Assembly: GCA_947072805.1 (NCBI GenBank)
Contig: CAMTJK010000003.1
Location: 1-29,270 of the forward strand
DNA from: an uncultured Prevotella sp.
Lineage (GTDB): Bacteria; Bacteroidota; Bacteroidia; Bacteroidales; Bacteroidaceae
Direction: 5' to 3'
Length of the DNA: 29,270 nt
In this document: positions 1 to 6,991 of the stretch, piece by piece
Layout of the letters: each line of letters begins with the position of its first letter
Numbering within the stretch: the stretch's first letter is position 1
The notes under the pieces: generated by a model
The model's database searches: none
The model's input: only the letters and a program-made list of their open reading frames with translations
Told to the model about the DNA's origin: nothing
Made by a program: the position numbers and the translations under genes

Positions 1-191
1 GATAAGATGCACCTTGTCTGTGGAGAACAACATCTCTTGACGTTCATTTGCTTTATCCCTGCATTATGATATGGTGCATTGAGGCGCGAGTTGTTGGCGT
101 AAGTGACAAAGAAAAGTACGCTTTCATTATACTCGTTTATATTGTTTTCGTAAATATTAGAATTTGTATTATTATCCAAAATTATATCATT

Positions 192-596
192 ATGAAGATA
201 TCTCATATCGAACATCTTGGGATCGCGGTGCAAAGTATCAACGAGGCACTGCCCTATTTCGAGGAAGTCTTAGGACTTAAGTGTTATGGAGTTGAAGAGG
301 TTGCCGATCAGAAAGTTAAAACGGCATTCTTGAAATGTGGAGAAGTTAAAATAGAACTTCTTGAACCGACATCTCCGGAAAGTACAATCCAGAAATGGCT
401 TGACAAAGGCAATCACGGCGTGCATCATGTGGCATTCTGTATAGAAGATGGAGTAACAGAAGCTCTCGCTGAATGTGATGGCAAGGGTGTAAAACTTATT
501 GACAAAGCACCAAGGAAAGGTGCCGAGAATCTTAATATAGCATTCTTACATCCGAGATCGACTGCCGGAGTATTGACAGAACTGTGTGAACATTAA
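192..596 (+). CDS. mce: methylmalonyl-CoA epimerase
   Basis: Interconverts (2R)- and (2S)-methylmalonyl-CoA, linking the mutase to decarboxylation or carboxylation in the succinate-propionate pathway. The 134-residue protein has the usual length for the family and the glyoxalase/VOC fold: two beta-alpha-beta-beta-beta modules, beginning HIEHLGIAV and continuing at HGVHHVAFCIED. Candidate metal ligands are His8, the His in the second module, and the Glu of LTELCEH near the C-terminus. The ATG at 192 was chosen because the open frame upstream back to 48 is hydrophobic and unlike the family, while MKISHIEHLG matches the usual N-terminus. It is followed after 11 bases by mmdA, a gene order known from Bacteroides. 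Function is confident from family resemblance. Confidence 0.93.
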   Translation: MKISHIEHLGIAVQSINEALPYFEEVLGLKCYGVEEVADQKVKTAFLKCGEVKIELLEPTSPESTIQKWLDKGNHGVHHVAFCIEDGVTEALAECDGKGVKLIDKAPRKGAENLNIAFLHPRSTAGVLTELCEH

Positions 597-607
597 TATT
601 TAGAATA

Positions 608-2173
608 ATGAGCAAGCAATTAGAAAAAATCAAGCAACTCATCGAGAAACGTGAACAAGCTCGTCTCGGAGGCGGTGAAAAATCCATTGAAAAACAGCAT
701 GCACGTGGCAAATATACAGCACGTGAGCGCATAGACATGTTGCTCGACGAAGGTAGTTTTGAAGAATATGACATGTTCAAACTGCATCGTTGCACTAACT
801 TTGGAATGGAGAAGAAACTATATCTTGGTGACGGTGTCGTAACTGGTTCTGGAACAATAGACGGTCGTCTGGTCTTTATTTTTGCACAAGATTTTACTGT
901 TAATGGCGGTTCTCTGTCAGAAACTGTATCTCAAAAAATATGCAAAGTAATGGACATGGCCATGAAAATGGGAGCACCCGTAATTGGCATCAATGACTCT
1001 GGTGGCGCTCGTATTCAAGAAGGCATCTGCGCTTTAGCAGGTTACGGTGAAATCTTTGAACGTAATATATTGGCTTCTGGCGTGATTCCGCAAATCAGTG
1101 GAATATTTGGACCTTGTGCCGGAGGAGCTGTTTATTCACCTGCATTGACAGACTTTACACTTATGATGGAAAATACTTCGTACATGTTCCTGACTGGTCC
1201 TAAAGTTGTTAAGACAGTTACGGGAGAAGACATCGATCAGGAACATCTCGGAGGAGCGAGCGTACATGCAACAAAGAGTGGCGTTACACACTTTACTGCA
1301 TCTACCGAAGAAGAGGGCTTGCAGATGATAAAGACTTTGCTTAGCTATATTCCTTCCAACAACATGGAAATGGCTCCACGTAAAAAATGCGAAGATCCTA
1401 TCGATCGTCTTGAAGACAGCCTGAACGCTATCATCCCCGAGAACCCCAATGAAGCATATGATATGTATAAGGTGATCGGTGCTGTTGTAGATAACGGAGA
1501 ATTCTTTGAGGTGCAGCCTAAATTCGCAAAAAATATCATCATTGGTTTTGCACGTTTCAATGGTCAGAGTGTCGGTATCGTAGCCAACCAGCCATCATGT
1601 TATGCCGGCGTGCTTGATGTTAATGCCAGTCGCAAGGGTGCACGCTTCGTGAGGTTCTGCGACGCATTCAATATTCCAATTGTCTCTCTCGTAGACGTGC
1701 CTGGATTCCTTCCCGGTACAGGACAGGAGTACAACGCTGTTATTCTTCATGGGGCGCAGCTGCTTTATGCTTACGGAGAAGCTACAGTACCTAAGATTAC
1801 GGTTACATTACGCAAGAGCTATGGCGGAAGCCATATAGTTATGGGATGTAAGCAACTTCGTGCAGACCTTAATTACGCATGGCCGTCAGCGGAAATTGCA
1901 GTAATGGGTGCATCCGGTGCTGTTGCTGTTCTTTGCGCAAAGGAGGCAAAAGCAAAGAAGGACGCTGGTGAAGACGTGAATGCTTTCCTCGCAGAAAAAG
2001 AAGAAGAGTATACAGAAATGTTTGCTAATCCATACCAGGCGGCAAAATATGGATATATAGATGATGTAATTGAACCACGTAACACTCGCTTCCGTATTTG
2101 TAGAGGTCTCGCTCAGCTTGCAACAAAACGCGAAAGCTTACCGGCAAAGAAGCATGGTAATATTCCAATGTAA
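608..2173 (+). CDS. mmdA: methylmalonyl-CoA decarboxylase alpha / propionyl-CoA carboxylase carboxyltransferase subunit
   Basis: Biotin-dependent carboxyltransferase that moves CO2 between methylmalonyl-CoA and carboxybiotin on the carrier protein. The 521 residues are the normal length for the acyl-CoA carboxyltransferase (crotonase-like) family. Visible hallmarks are GGARIQEG at residues 132-139 and GPCAGGAVYSPALTDF at 168-183, which form the acyl-CoA oxyanion hole, a second-domain DVPGFLPG segment, and RKSYGGSHIVM. The product sits between the epimerase and two accessory subunits, so it acts in the propionate branch. Sequence alone does not tell whether the complex works as a sodium-pumping decarboxylase or a carboxylase. 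Neither a membrane beta subunit nor a biotin carboxylase is encoded in the window. Confidence 0.93.
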   Translation: MSKQLEKIKQLIEKREQARLGGGEKSIEKQHARGKYTARERIDMLLDEGSFEEYDMFKLHRCTNFGMEKKLYLGDGVVTGSGTIDGRLVFIFAQDFTVNGGSLSETVSQKICKVMDMAMKMGAPVIGINDSGGARIQEGICALAGYGEIFERNILASGVIPQISGIFGPCAGGAVYSPALTDFTLMMENTSYMFLTGPKVVKTVTGEDIDQEHLGGASVHATKSGVTHFTASTEEEGLQMIKTLLSYIPSNNMEMAPRKKCEDPIDRLEDSLNAIIPENPNEAYDMYKVIGAVVDNGEFFEVQPKFAKNIIIGFARFNGQSVGIVANQPSCYAGVLDVNASRKGARFVRFCDAFNIPIVSLVDVPGFLPGTGQEYNAVILHGAQLLYAYGEATVPKITVTLRKSYGGSHIVMGCKQLRADLNYAWPSAEIAVMGASGAVAVLCAKEAKAKKDAGEDVNAFLAEKEEEYTEMFANPYQAAKYGYIDDVIEPRNTRFRICRGLAQLATKRESLPAKKHGNIPM

Positions 2174-2233
2174 GAAGCAGATATTACCTGCTTCATACAA
2201 GGATTTTTCTGTTACACTCATAAATAAAGCATT

Positions 2234-2389
2234 ATGAAAAAAGACAATGAAGTATTAGCTGCAATAGCGTTGGCTCTACATGAGTTCGAGGGCAATAATG
2301 TCCATGACCAGGAGTCCGGTAAAATTACCATTGTCACACGTGAGACCCAATGGAATGGTCATGCTCTCACGATGACTGAACATCCTTAA
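2234..2389 (+). CDS. 51-residue small subunit of the biotin-dependent decarboxylase (OadG/MmdE-tail-like)
   Basis: A 51-residue reading frame lies in the 228-base space between mmdA and the biotin carrier gene, 60 bases after mmdA and 12 before the carrier. It begins MKKDNEVLAAIALALHEFE and ends in a tryptophan-containing segment (TQWNGHALTM). There is no membrane helix. The pattern, an alanine-rich amphipathic helix with AAIA followed by a short strand and a Trp-containing tail, resembles the cytosolic C-terminal tail of OadG/MmdD gamma-delta subunits and the small MmdE subunit of Veillonella. Those subunits stabilise the decarboxylase complex. The reading frame is seen directly; its assignment as a complex subunit is inferred from position and this remembered pattern. 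Confidence 0.72.
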   Translation: MKKDNEVLAAIALALHEFEGNNVHDQESGKITIVTRETQWNGHALTMTEHP

Positions 2390-2401
2390 AATACCATAGA
2401 T

Positions 2402-2833
2402 ATGAAAGAATACAAATATACAATCAATGGTAACAAATATGAAGTTGCCATAGGTGATATCGTGGAAAACATTGCTACCGTTACTGTAAATGGTGACGAA
2501 TATAAGGTTGAGATGGAGGCAAAAAAGCCGAAAGAAAAGCCGAAAGTAGTAATTCGTCCGGTAGAAGCAAAACCATCAGAATCAAGTTCGTCACAAGCAA
2601 AGTCAAATGCTGTTAATACTCAGGATGCCGTAAAAGCTCCATTACCAGGAGTCATAACAGAAATAAAGGTTTCTGTCGGTGATGATGTTAAAGCAGGAGA
2701 CACTGTGGTTGTTCTTGAAGCAATGAAGATGGCAAATAATCTTGATGCTGAGAAGTCCGGCAAAGTAACGGCAGTGTGCGTTCAGCCCGGTCAAAGTGTG
2801 ATGGAAGGTGATGCACTTGTTGTCATCGAATAA
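2402..2833 (+). CDS. biotin carboxyl carrier protein (MmdC-type)
   Basis: Carries carboxybiotin between the active sites of the decarboxylase or carboxylase complex. The 143 residues comprise an N-terminal beta-rich section (1-40), a proline/lysine/serine-rich flexible linker (about 41-76), and a C-terminal biotinyl/lipoyl domain (77-143). The biotin attachment motif EAMKM places biotin on Lys109. Length and layout match the gamma carrier subunit of methylmalonyl-CoA and oxaloacetate decarboxylases. It is the last gene of the operon: a strong hairpin begins 20 bases after the stop. Assignment as the partner of MmdA follows from adjacency and is very likely. Confidence 0.92.
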   Translation: MKEYKYTINGNKYEVAIGDIVENIATVTVNGDEYKVEMEAKKPKEKPKVVIRPVEAKPSESSSSQAKSNAVNTQDAVKAPLPGVITEIKVSVGDDVKAGDTVVVLEAMKMANNLDAEKSGKVTAVCVQPGQSVMEGDALVVIE

Positions 2834-2853
2834 TCCGACAAAGACTAACTAAT

Positions 2854-2897
2854 AAAAAACACTCCCAACGAGATTATACTCATTGGGAGTGTTTTTT
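2854..2897. terminator. strong hairpin terminator after the mmd operon
   Basis: Perfect 15-bp inverted repeat: arm 2854-2868 (six A then CACTCCCAA) pairs with 2883-2897 (TTGGGAGTG then six T), with a 14-base loop. The right arm ends in a T run, giving a textbook intrinsic terminator on the plus strand. The matching A run on the left means it could also act on minus-strand transcripts arriving from panD. Confidence 0.93.
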
Positions 2898-3129
2898 ATT
2901 TAACCAAATAGTACATTAGCTGTATGATGATAACTACCTCTAAATTTTAGTGTAGATATAATTACGCTTTGAAGATGCGATTGGAAGTCATGGTTTCTGG
3001 TAGACAGAAAAAGACAGATGTTAAAAAGAATGATAGTCTGTGCATAACAATCTAACGAAAGACTTCTTCTAAAATATTATATTATTATACTGATGTAAAA
3101 GTGGTTTTGCTTCTGTATGGATTATTTAA

Positions 3130-3474
3130 TCATAGTTTATTGCCTTCTTTTGGAAAGACAACAGTTGGCTTGAATTTTTTAGCTTCTTCAAAATCCATAA
3201 GTGCATATGATATAATAATACAGATATCACCAACCTGAACCTTCCGAGCAGCAGCGCCGTTAAGGCAAATACACCCAGATCCCCTTTCGCCTTTAATTAT
3301 ATAGGTCTCAAAACGTTCACCGTTGTTGTTATTAACAATTTGCACCTGTTCGCCAGCAATCAAGTTTGCCGCATCCATTAAATCCTCGTCTATGGTAATA
3401 CTACCCATATAATTCAGATTAGCTTCTGTAACACTAACACAGTGCAACTTCGACTTTAATACGTTAATCATCAT
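3130..3474 (-). CDS. panD: aspartate 1-decarboxylase
   Basis: Makes beta-alanine from L-aspartate for pantothenate and coenzyme A. The pro-enzyme is a pyruvoyl enzyme that self-cleaves between Gly24 and Ser25; the sequence NYMGSITID shows the site, with Ser25 becoming the pyruvoyl group. Other family marks are the conserved Lys9-Leu-His start, YIIKGERGSG and NGAAARKVQVGD. Length 114 is normal. The start overlaps the end of panC by 11 bases (two adjacent ATGs at 3474 and 3471; the first puts the cleavage serine at the standard residue 25), so the two genes are translationally coupled. About 230 bases without a gene follow, up to the mmd terminator. Confidence 0.95.
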   Translation of the reverse strand: MMINVLKSKLHCVSVTEANLNYMGSITIDEDLMDAANLIAGEQVQIVNNNNGERFETYIIKGERGSGCICLNGAAARKVQVGDICIIISYALMDFEEAKKFKPTVVFPKEGNKL

Positions 3475-4327
3475 AGCATTTGTACTTTATATGGTCAATT
3501 AAACGTATCGGGGTGCTCCCACAATAAACAGTTATGCAACCAACCACATATGTGGTATCATTCCAATCCGAAATGTCCTGTAGGGTATTCCCATCTACGA
3601 TAGAAAAATATTCAACATCCAATCCGTCTATCTTATTTATGGAATCAATAACAAATGTTCGGGTATCTGCTACTGAATGTTTGTGGGAATACGCAATACT
3701 CTCCTTGAGAATTCTATATATATTGGGAGCAATGGCACGTTCGTCTGGAGCAAGTAACATATTTCTACTCGAACGAGCCAAGCCGTCATTATCTCGTATA
3801 ATTGGACATTCAACAATATCAACATTTATCCCAAGGTGCTGAACCATGGCCTTGATCACGGCAATCTGTTGCCAATCTTTTTCACCAAAATAAGCTTTTT
3901 CTGGGCGTACAATATAAAATAAGCGGCTTACCACCTGACATACACCATTAAAATGTCCTGGTCTATGAGCCCCTTCCATTACTGTTGAAATGGGAGGATA
4001 TTCAAAATGCCGATGATCTGGTTGCGGATATATATCAGATTCTGTTGGTGCAAAAACATAATCAGCACCACATTTCTCTATCAACAAACAATCAGATTGT
4101 AAATCTCGAGGATAATTCTTCAAGTCGTTCTTATCATTGAATTGTGTCGGATTAACAAAAACAGAGACAACTGTTACATCATTATCCAGAACACTACGTT
4201 TGATGAGAGAAGCATGTCCTTCGTGCAACGCTCCCATTGTAGGAACAAGCCCTATTGTAGATATTCCTCCTTTTCGTACTTCAAAAAGCTCGTTCTGAAT
4301 GTCAACAATACTATGAAAAATTTTCAT
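3464..4327 (-). CDS. panC: pantothenate synthetase (pantoate-beta-alanine ligase)
   Basis: Condenses pantoate with beta-alanine using ATP, the step after panD. The 287-residue length is normal. The nucleotidyltransferase HIGH-type motif is in PTMGALHEGH (residues 29-38). HRPGHFNGV binds pantoate, and GEKDWQQ and SSRN are typical adenylate-site segments. It is the first gene of a two-gene unit with panD. It is transcribed divergently from the GT5-like gene across 181 bases that carry three CCAAATAA repeats. No perfect TAnnTTTG box was found for it; 7-of-8 matches on the minus strand occur at 4354-4361 and 4366-4373. Confidence 0.96.
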   Translation of the reverse strand: MKIFHSIVDIQNELFEVRKGGISTIGLVPTMGALHEGHASLIKRSVLDNDVTVVSVFVNPTQFNDKNDLKNYPRDLQSDCLLIEKCGADYVFAPTESDIYPQPDHRHFEYPPISTVMEGAHRPGHFNGVCQVVSRLFYIVRPEKAYFGEKDWQQIAVIKAMVQHLGINVDIVECPIIRDNDGLARSSRNMLLAPDERAIAPNIYRILKESIAYSHKHSVADTRTFVIDSINKIDGLDVEYFSIVDGNTLQDISDWNDTTYVVGCITVYCGSTPIRLIDHIKYKCYDD

Positions 4328-4384
4328 TATTTATATAGATAATATACTTCAATCAAAATTGCATGCAAAATAACAACATTTTTA

Positions 4385-4473
4385 CCAAATAAGGAAAAAA
4401 TATAGTAAAAATATGCCAAATAAAAGGGTTATTTATCTAAAATCAAATGACATAAGGAATATTTGCCAAATAA
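4385..4473. repeat. three CCAAATAA direct repeats in the panC / GT5-like divergent spacer
   Basis: The octamer CCAAATAA occurs at 4385-4392, 4416-4423 and 4466-4473, the last two within the longer TGCCAAATAA. Spacings are 31 and 50 bases. The third copy ends seven bases before the predicted -7 box of the plus-strand gene. This arrangement could be an operator, but the AT-rich context makes chance recurrence possible. Confidence 0.45.
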
Positions 4474-4479
4474 TTTTTG

Positions 4480-4487
4480 TATCTTTG
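4480..4487 (+). promoter_or_regulatory. -7 promoter box (TAnnTTTG) for the GT5-like gene
   Basis: TATCTTTG matches the Bacteroidetes -7 consensus TAnnTTTG exactly and lies 21 bases before the chosen ATG at 4509. No good TTTG -33 element stands at the expected distance; the nearest TTTG (4462-4465) is about five bases too close. The box argues for the start at 4509, because a start at 4413 would lie upstream of the promoter. Confidence 0.6.
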
Positions 4488-4508
4488 CATTTGATAAAAA
4501 ATAATGTC

Positions 4509-5318
4509 ATGACAAAAAAAATATTGTTCATTAATCAGGAGATATCACCATATGTTCCCGAAAGCGAGTTGTCAATCATGGGGCGCAATTTACCGCAAAT
4601 GATGCAGGAAAAAGGGCATGAAATAAGAACATTTATGCCTAAATGGGGTAACATCAACGAACGTCGCGGACAATTACATGAAGTGATACGTTTATCCGGA
4701 ATGAACCTTATTATCGATGACACCGACCATCCTCTAATTATCAAAGTAGCATCAATACAAGCGACTCGCATTCAAGTATACTTTATTGACAATGATGATT
4801 ATTTCACCAAACGTCAAATGGCTGTTGATGAACAGGGAGAAGAATATCCTGATAACGGAGAAAGAGCAATTTTCTTTGCACGTGGCGTGCTTGAGACCGT
4901 AAAAAAATTGCGTTGGTCACCTGATATAATCCATTGCCAAGGATGGATGGGTGCTGTAATACCCTTATATGTAAAGACTGCATATCACGAGGAACCGTCT
5001 TTTGCAAATGCAAAAGTTGTGACTTCATTATTCACAAAATCCTTGAATAAAGATCTTGGTAATAACTTCAAAAAATGTTTGGAATTTCGTGATGTTAAAA
5101 CAAATATATTAGATAAATACAACGATAACTTTACATTTGAAGAGTTAGGTAAACTTGCCATTGATTATTCAGACGGAATAATTGAAGCTACGAATGATGT
5201 GAATGAGCCATTGCTTAACTATGCAAAGCAAAGTAATTTACCAATTTTAGAATATTCCGGTAATGATTATATAGATTCTTATGAAGACTTTTATAATCTT
5301 ATAAGCAAAACCGAATAG
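4509..5318 (+). CDS. short GT5 (glycogen/starch synthase-like) N-terminal-domain protein
   Basis: The 269 residues begin KKILFINQEISPYVPESELS, which aligns in style with the first Rossmann domain of GT5 glycogen synthases; GRNLPQMMQEKGHEIRTFMP and IIHCQGWMGAVIPLY are further GT5-type segments. Two things are missing. The ADP-glucose-binding KTGGL loop is replaced by PESELS, and the entire C-terminal Rossmann domain is absent (full GlgA is about 480 residues). It is therefore probably not an active glycogen synthase. Homologues of this short type are common next to panC in Bacteroidetes, so it is unlikely to be a fresh truncation. The ATG at 4509 was preferred over 4413 because of the family N-terminus and the promoter box between them. 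Confidence 0.78.
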   Translation: MTKKILFINQEISPYVPESELSIMGRNLPQMMQEKGHEIRTFMPKWGNINERRGQLHEVIRLSGMNLIIDDTDHPLIIKVASIQATRIQVYFIDNDDYFTKRQMAVDEQGEEYPDNGERAIFFARGVLETVKKLRWSPDIIHCQGWMGAVIPLYVKTAYHEEPSFANAKVVTSLFTKSLNKDLGNNFKKCLEFRDVKTNILDKYNDNFTFEELGKLAIDYSDGIIEATNDVNEPLLNYAKQSNLPILEYSGNDYIDSYEDFYNLISKTE

Positions 5319-5363
5319 TAACAGTTCTATCGTATAATAAATCTTTTAGATTTTTTACTTTCA

Positions 5364-6821
5364 ATGAATAAAATAGGATTATTGTATGGAATTGTGTTTA
5401 GCACTATTCTATTATATTCTTGTGATGATAACACGGATACTATTGGCAACTCCTTAACAAACGCTGTTGATCAATTTGAAATAATTACTGATACATTCCC
5501 TGTCCGTACAAGATCTATTGTTGTTGACTCTGTTCTTTCACAAAGCCGATATTGCTATCTTGGTAAAATAAAGGACGCAGAAACACAAACATATGTGACA
5601 AGTAATTATATGACGCAATTCTCGATACTGGAATCATTGGACGAGACATCTATTCTTCCTTCAAAAAACTCTATCACAAGTCGTAATCAAGCTGGTGAAA
5701 TTATTGCAGAGTCAAGTAGAATACAAATTTATTTTTATTCATCTATTGGTGATTCTCTAAATTCCATGCAGCTTACAGTTTATGAAATGGACGAGCCTAT
5801 GCGAGAAGATACCACTTATTATACCAATTTCAGTCCTGAAAATCTTCTACGTAAAGATAATAATGCTATAATAACAAGCAAAGTATATTCACCTGTTGAT
5901 TTGAATTTATCTGATAGTATACGTGATCTCATTGTTGATAAAACAAATATGGAATTCGTGACAATTCCGCTTAATAAACCATATATTGATAAGAACAATA
6001 TCAAATATGAGAATTACGGAACTTATATAATGCGGATGTATTATGATCATCCCGAGTATTTTAAAAGCTCATATAGCTTTATACACAATGTATGCCCTGG
6101 CTTCTATATAAAATCAACAGATGGACTTGGTGTTATGTCTGAGGTGTATCTGACGGAATTAGCCATAAACTACAAGTACAAGGAGGATGATACCGAATAT
6201 AATGGTATTTTATTATTATCGGGTACTGAAGAAGTATTACAAGCAACAAACATTGTAAATGATAGACAAACCATATCGAAACTTGCGACAAATGACACTT
6301 GTACATATCTTAAAACACCTGCTGGTATTTGTACAGAGGTAACACTGCCTATTGAGTCAATATTCCAAAACCATGAGAAAGATGACATAAGTTCTGCAAA
6401 GATTGTTTTCAATCACATGAACCCCAAAGATGCAGATAAAGCATTGGATATCCCTTCTCAAGTATTGTTGTTACCCAAAGATAGCTTGTATAAGTTCTTT
6501 GAAGATAAGAATCTACCCGACAACAAGTATTCTTACATTGCATCATATAACACTACCTACAATACATATACATTTAACAATATCTCAACACTGATAAATG
6601 CTATGTATGAAAATATGTTGAATGGTAACATAAATGACAACTGGAATAAGGTTGTTTTAGTTCCTGTGTCTATATCATACAACCAATCTTCATCATCCTC
6701 TTCTATTACTAATGTTACAAATGATATGTCATTAAAAAGTGTTAGGTTAGTTGGTGGAGATAATAACAGGCATGCCCCCATCACAATAAGTATAATTTAC
6801 AACAAATTTATAAAAGACTGA
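5364..6821 (+). CDS. DUF4270 lipoprotein
   Basis: A 485-residue secreted lipoprotein. Residues 1-20 are a lipoprotein signal ending in LLYSC, with Cys20 as the lipidation site, followed by DDN, a composition often seen in surface-exposed Bacteroidetes lipoproteins. The rest is beta-rich without membrane segments, and its overall pattern fits DUF4270, a Bacteroidetes family of unknown function. It lies 45 bases after the GT5-like gene and overlaps the next small gene by one base (TGATG), so the three genes are probably one unit. Function is unknown; an outer-membrane or surface role is inferred only from the signal. Confidence 0.82.
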   Translation: MNKIGLLYGIVFSTILLYSCDDNTDTIGNSLTNAVDQFEIITDTFPVRTRSIVVDSVLSQSRYCYLGKIKDAETQTYVTSNYMTQFSILESLDETSILPSKNSITSRNQAGEIIAESSRIQIYFYSSIGDSLNSMQLTVYEMDEPMREDTTYYTNFSPENLLRKDNNAIITSKVYSPVDLNLSDSIRDLIVDKTNMEFVTIPLNKPYIDKNNIKYENYGTYIMRMYYDHPEYFKSSYSFIHNVCPGFYIKSTDGLGVMSEVYLTELAINYKYKEDDTEYNGILLLSGTEEVLQATNIVNDRQTISKLATNDTCTYLKTPAGICTEVTLPIESIFQNHEKDDISSAKIVFNHMNPKDADKALDIPSQVLLLPKDSLYKFFEDKNLPDNKYSYIASYNTTYNTYTFNNISTLINAMYENMLNGNINDNWNKVVLVPVSISYNQSSSSSSITNVTNDMSLKSVRLVGGDNNRHAPITISIIYNKFIKD

Positions 6822-6952
6822 TGGCTGATAATTATTTAGAAAAACATAGAGAGGAATATGAAATAAAGAAAGAAGCATATTTACGCAAAATTAAACATCT
6901 GCCTAAAATAAAGCATCATCCTCTTGTGCGTCCTGAGGATGATGCTTTGTAA
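6821..6952 (+). CDS. 43-residue conserved small charged protein
   Basis: The frame starts MADNYLEKHREEYEIKKEAY and is 43 residues long, lysine/glutamate-rich, with no signal or membrane segment. Its start overlaps the stop of the DUF4270 gene (TGATG), indicating translational coupling. Very short proteins starting MADNYLEK are familiar from Bacteroides genomes, where they are often mislabelled as a dehydrogenase; I recall no known function. The last third of the gene (HHPLVRPEDDA) is simultaneously a 14-bp perfect hairpin, so the codons there are constrained by RNA structure. The gene call rests on coupling and the remembered family start. Confidence 0.7.
   Translation: MADNYLEKHREEYEIKKEAYLRKIKHLPKIKHHPLVRPEDDAL
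6910..6948. terminator. hairpin terminator inside a coding sequence, between convergent genes
   Basis: Arms 6910-6923 (AAAGCATCATCCTC) and 6935-6948 (GAGGATGATGCTTT) pair perfectly over 14 bp around an 11-base loop. On the plus strand it ends TTTGTAATAA, just at the stop codon of the 43-residue gene. On the minus strand it is followed by TTTATTTTA, a better U-rich tail, and lies 44 bases past the UvrD stop. It probably terminates both units. Confidence 0.8.
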
Positions 6953-6991
6953 TAACGATCTCTATCAGCTTATTGCATGCTATGACATATT

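Noticed and set aside
158..166. Possible -7 box for the epimerase operon (TAGAATTTG)
   Set aside because: Spacing between TA and TTTG is one base too long for TAnnTTTG and there is no matching -33 element.
48..191. N-terminal extension of the epimerase frame back to 48
   Set aside because: The extra 48 residues are hydrophobic, AT-driven and unlike the family; the family N-terminus starts at 192.
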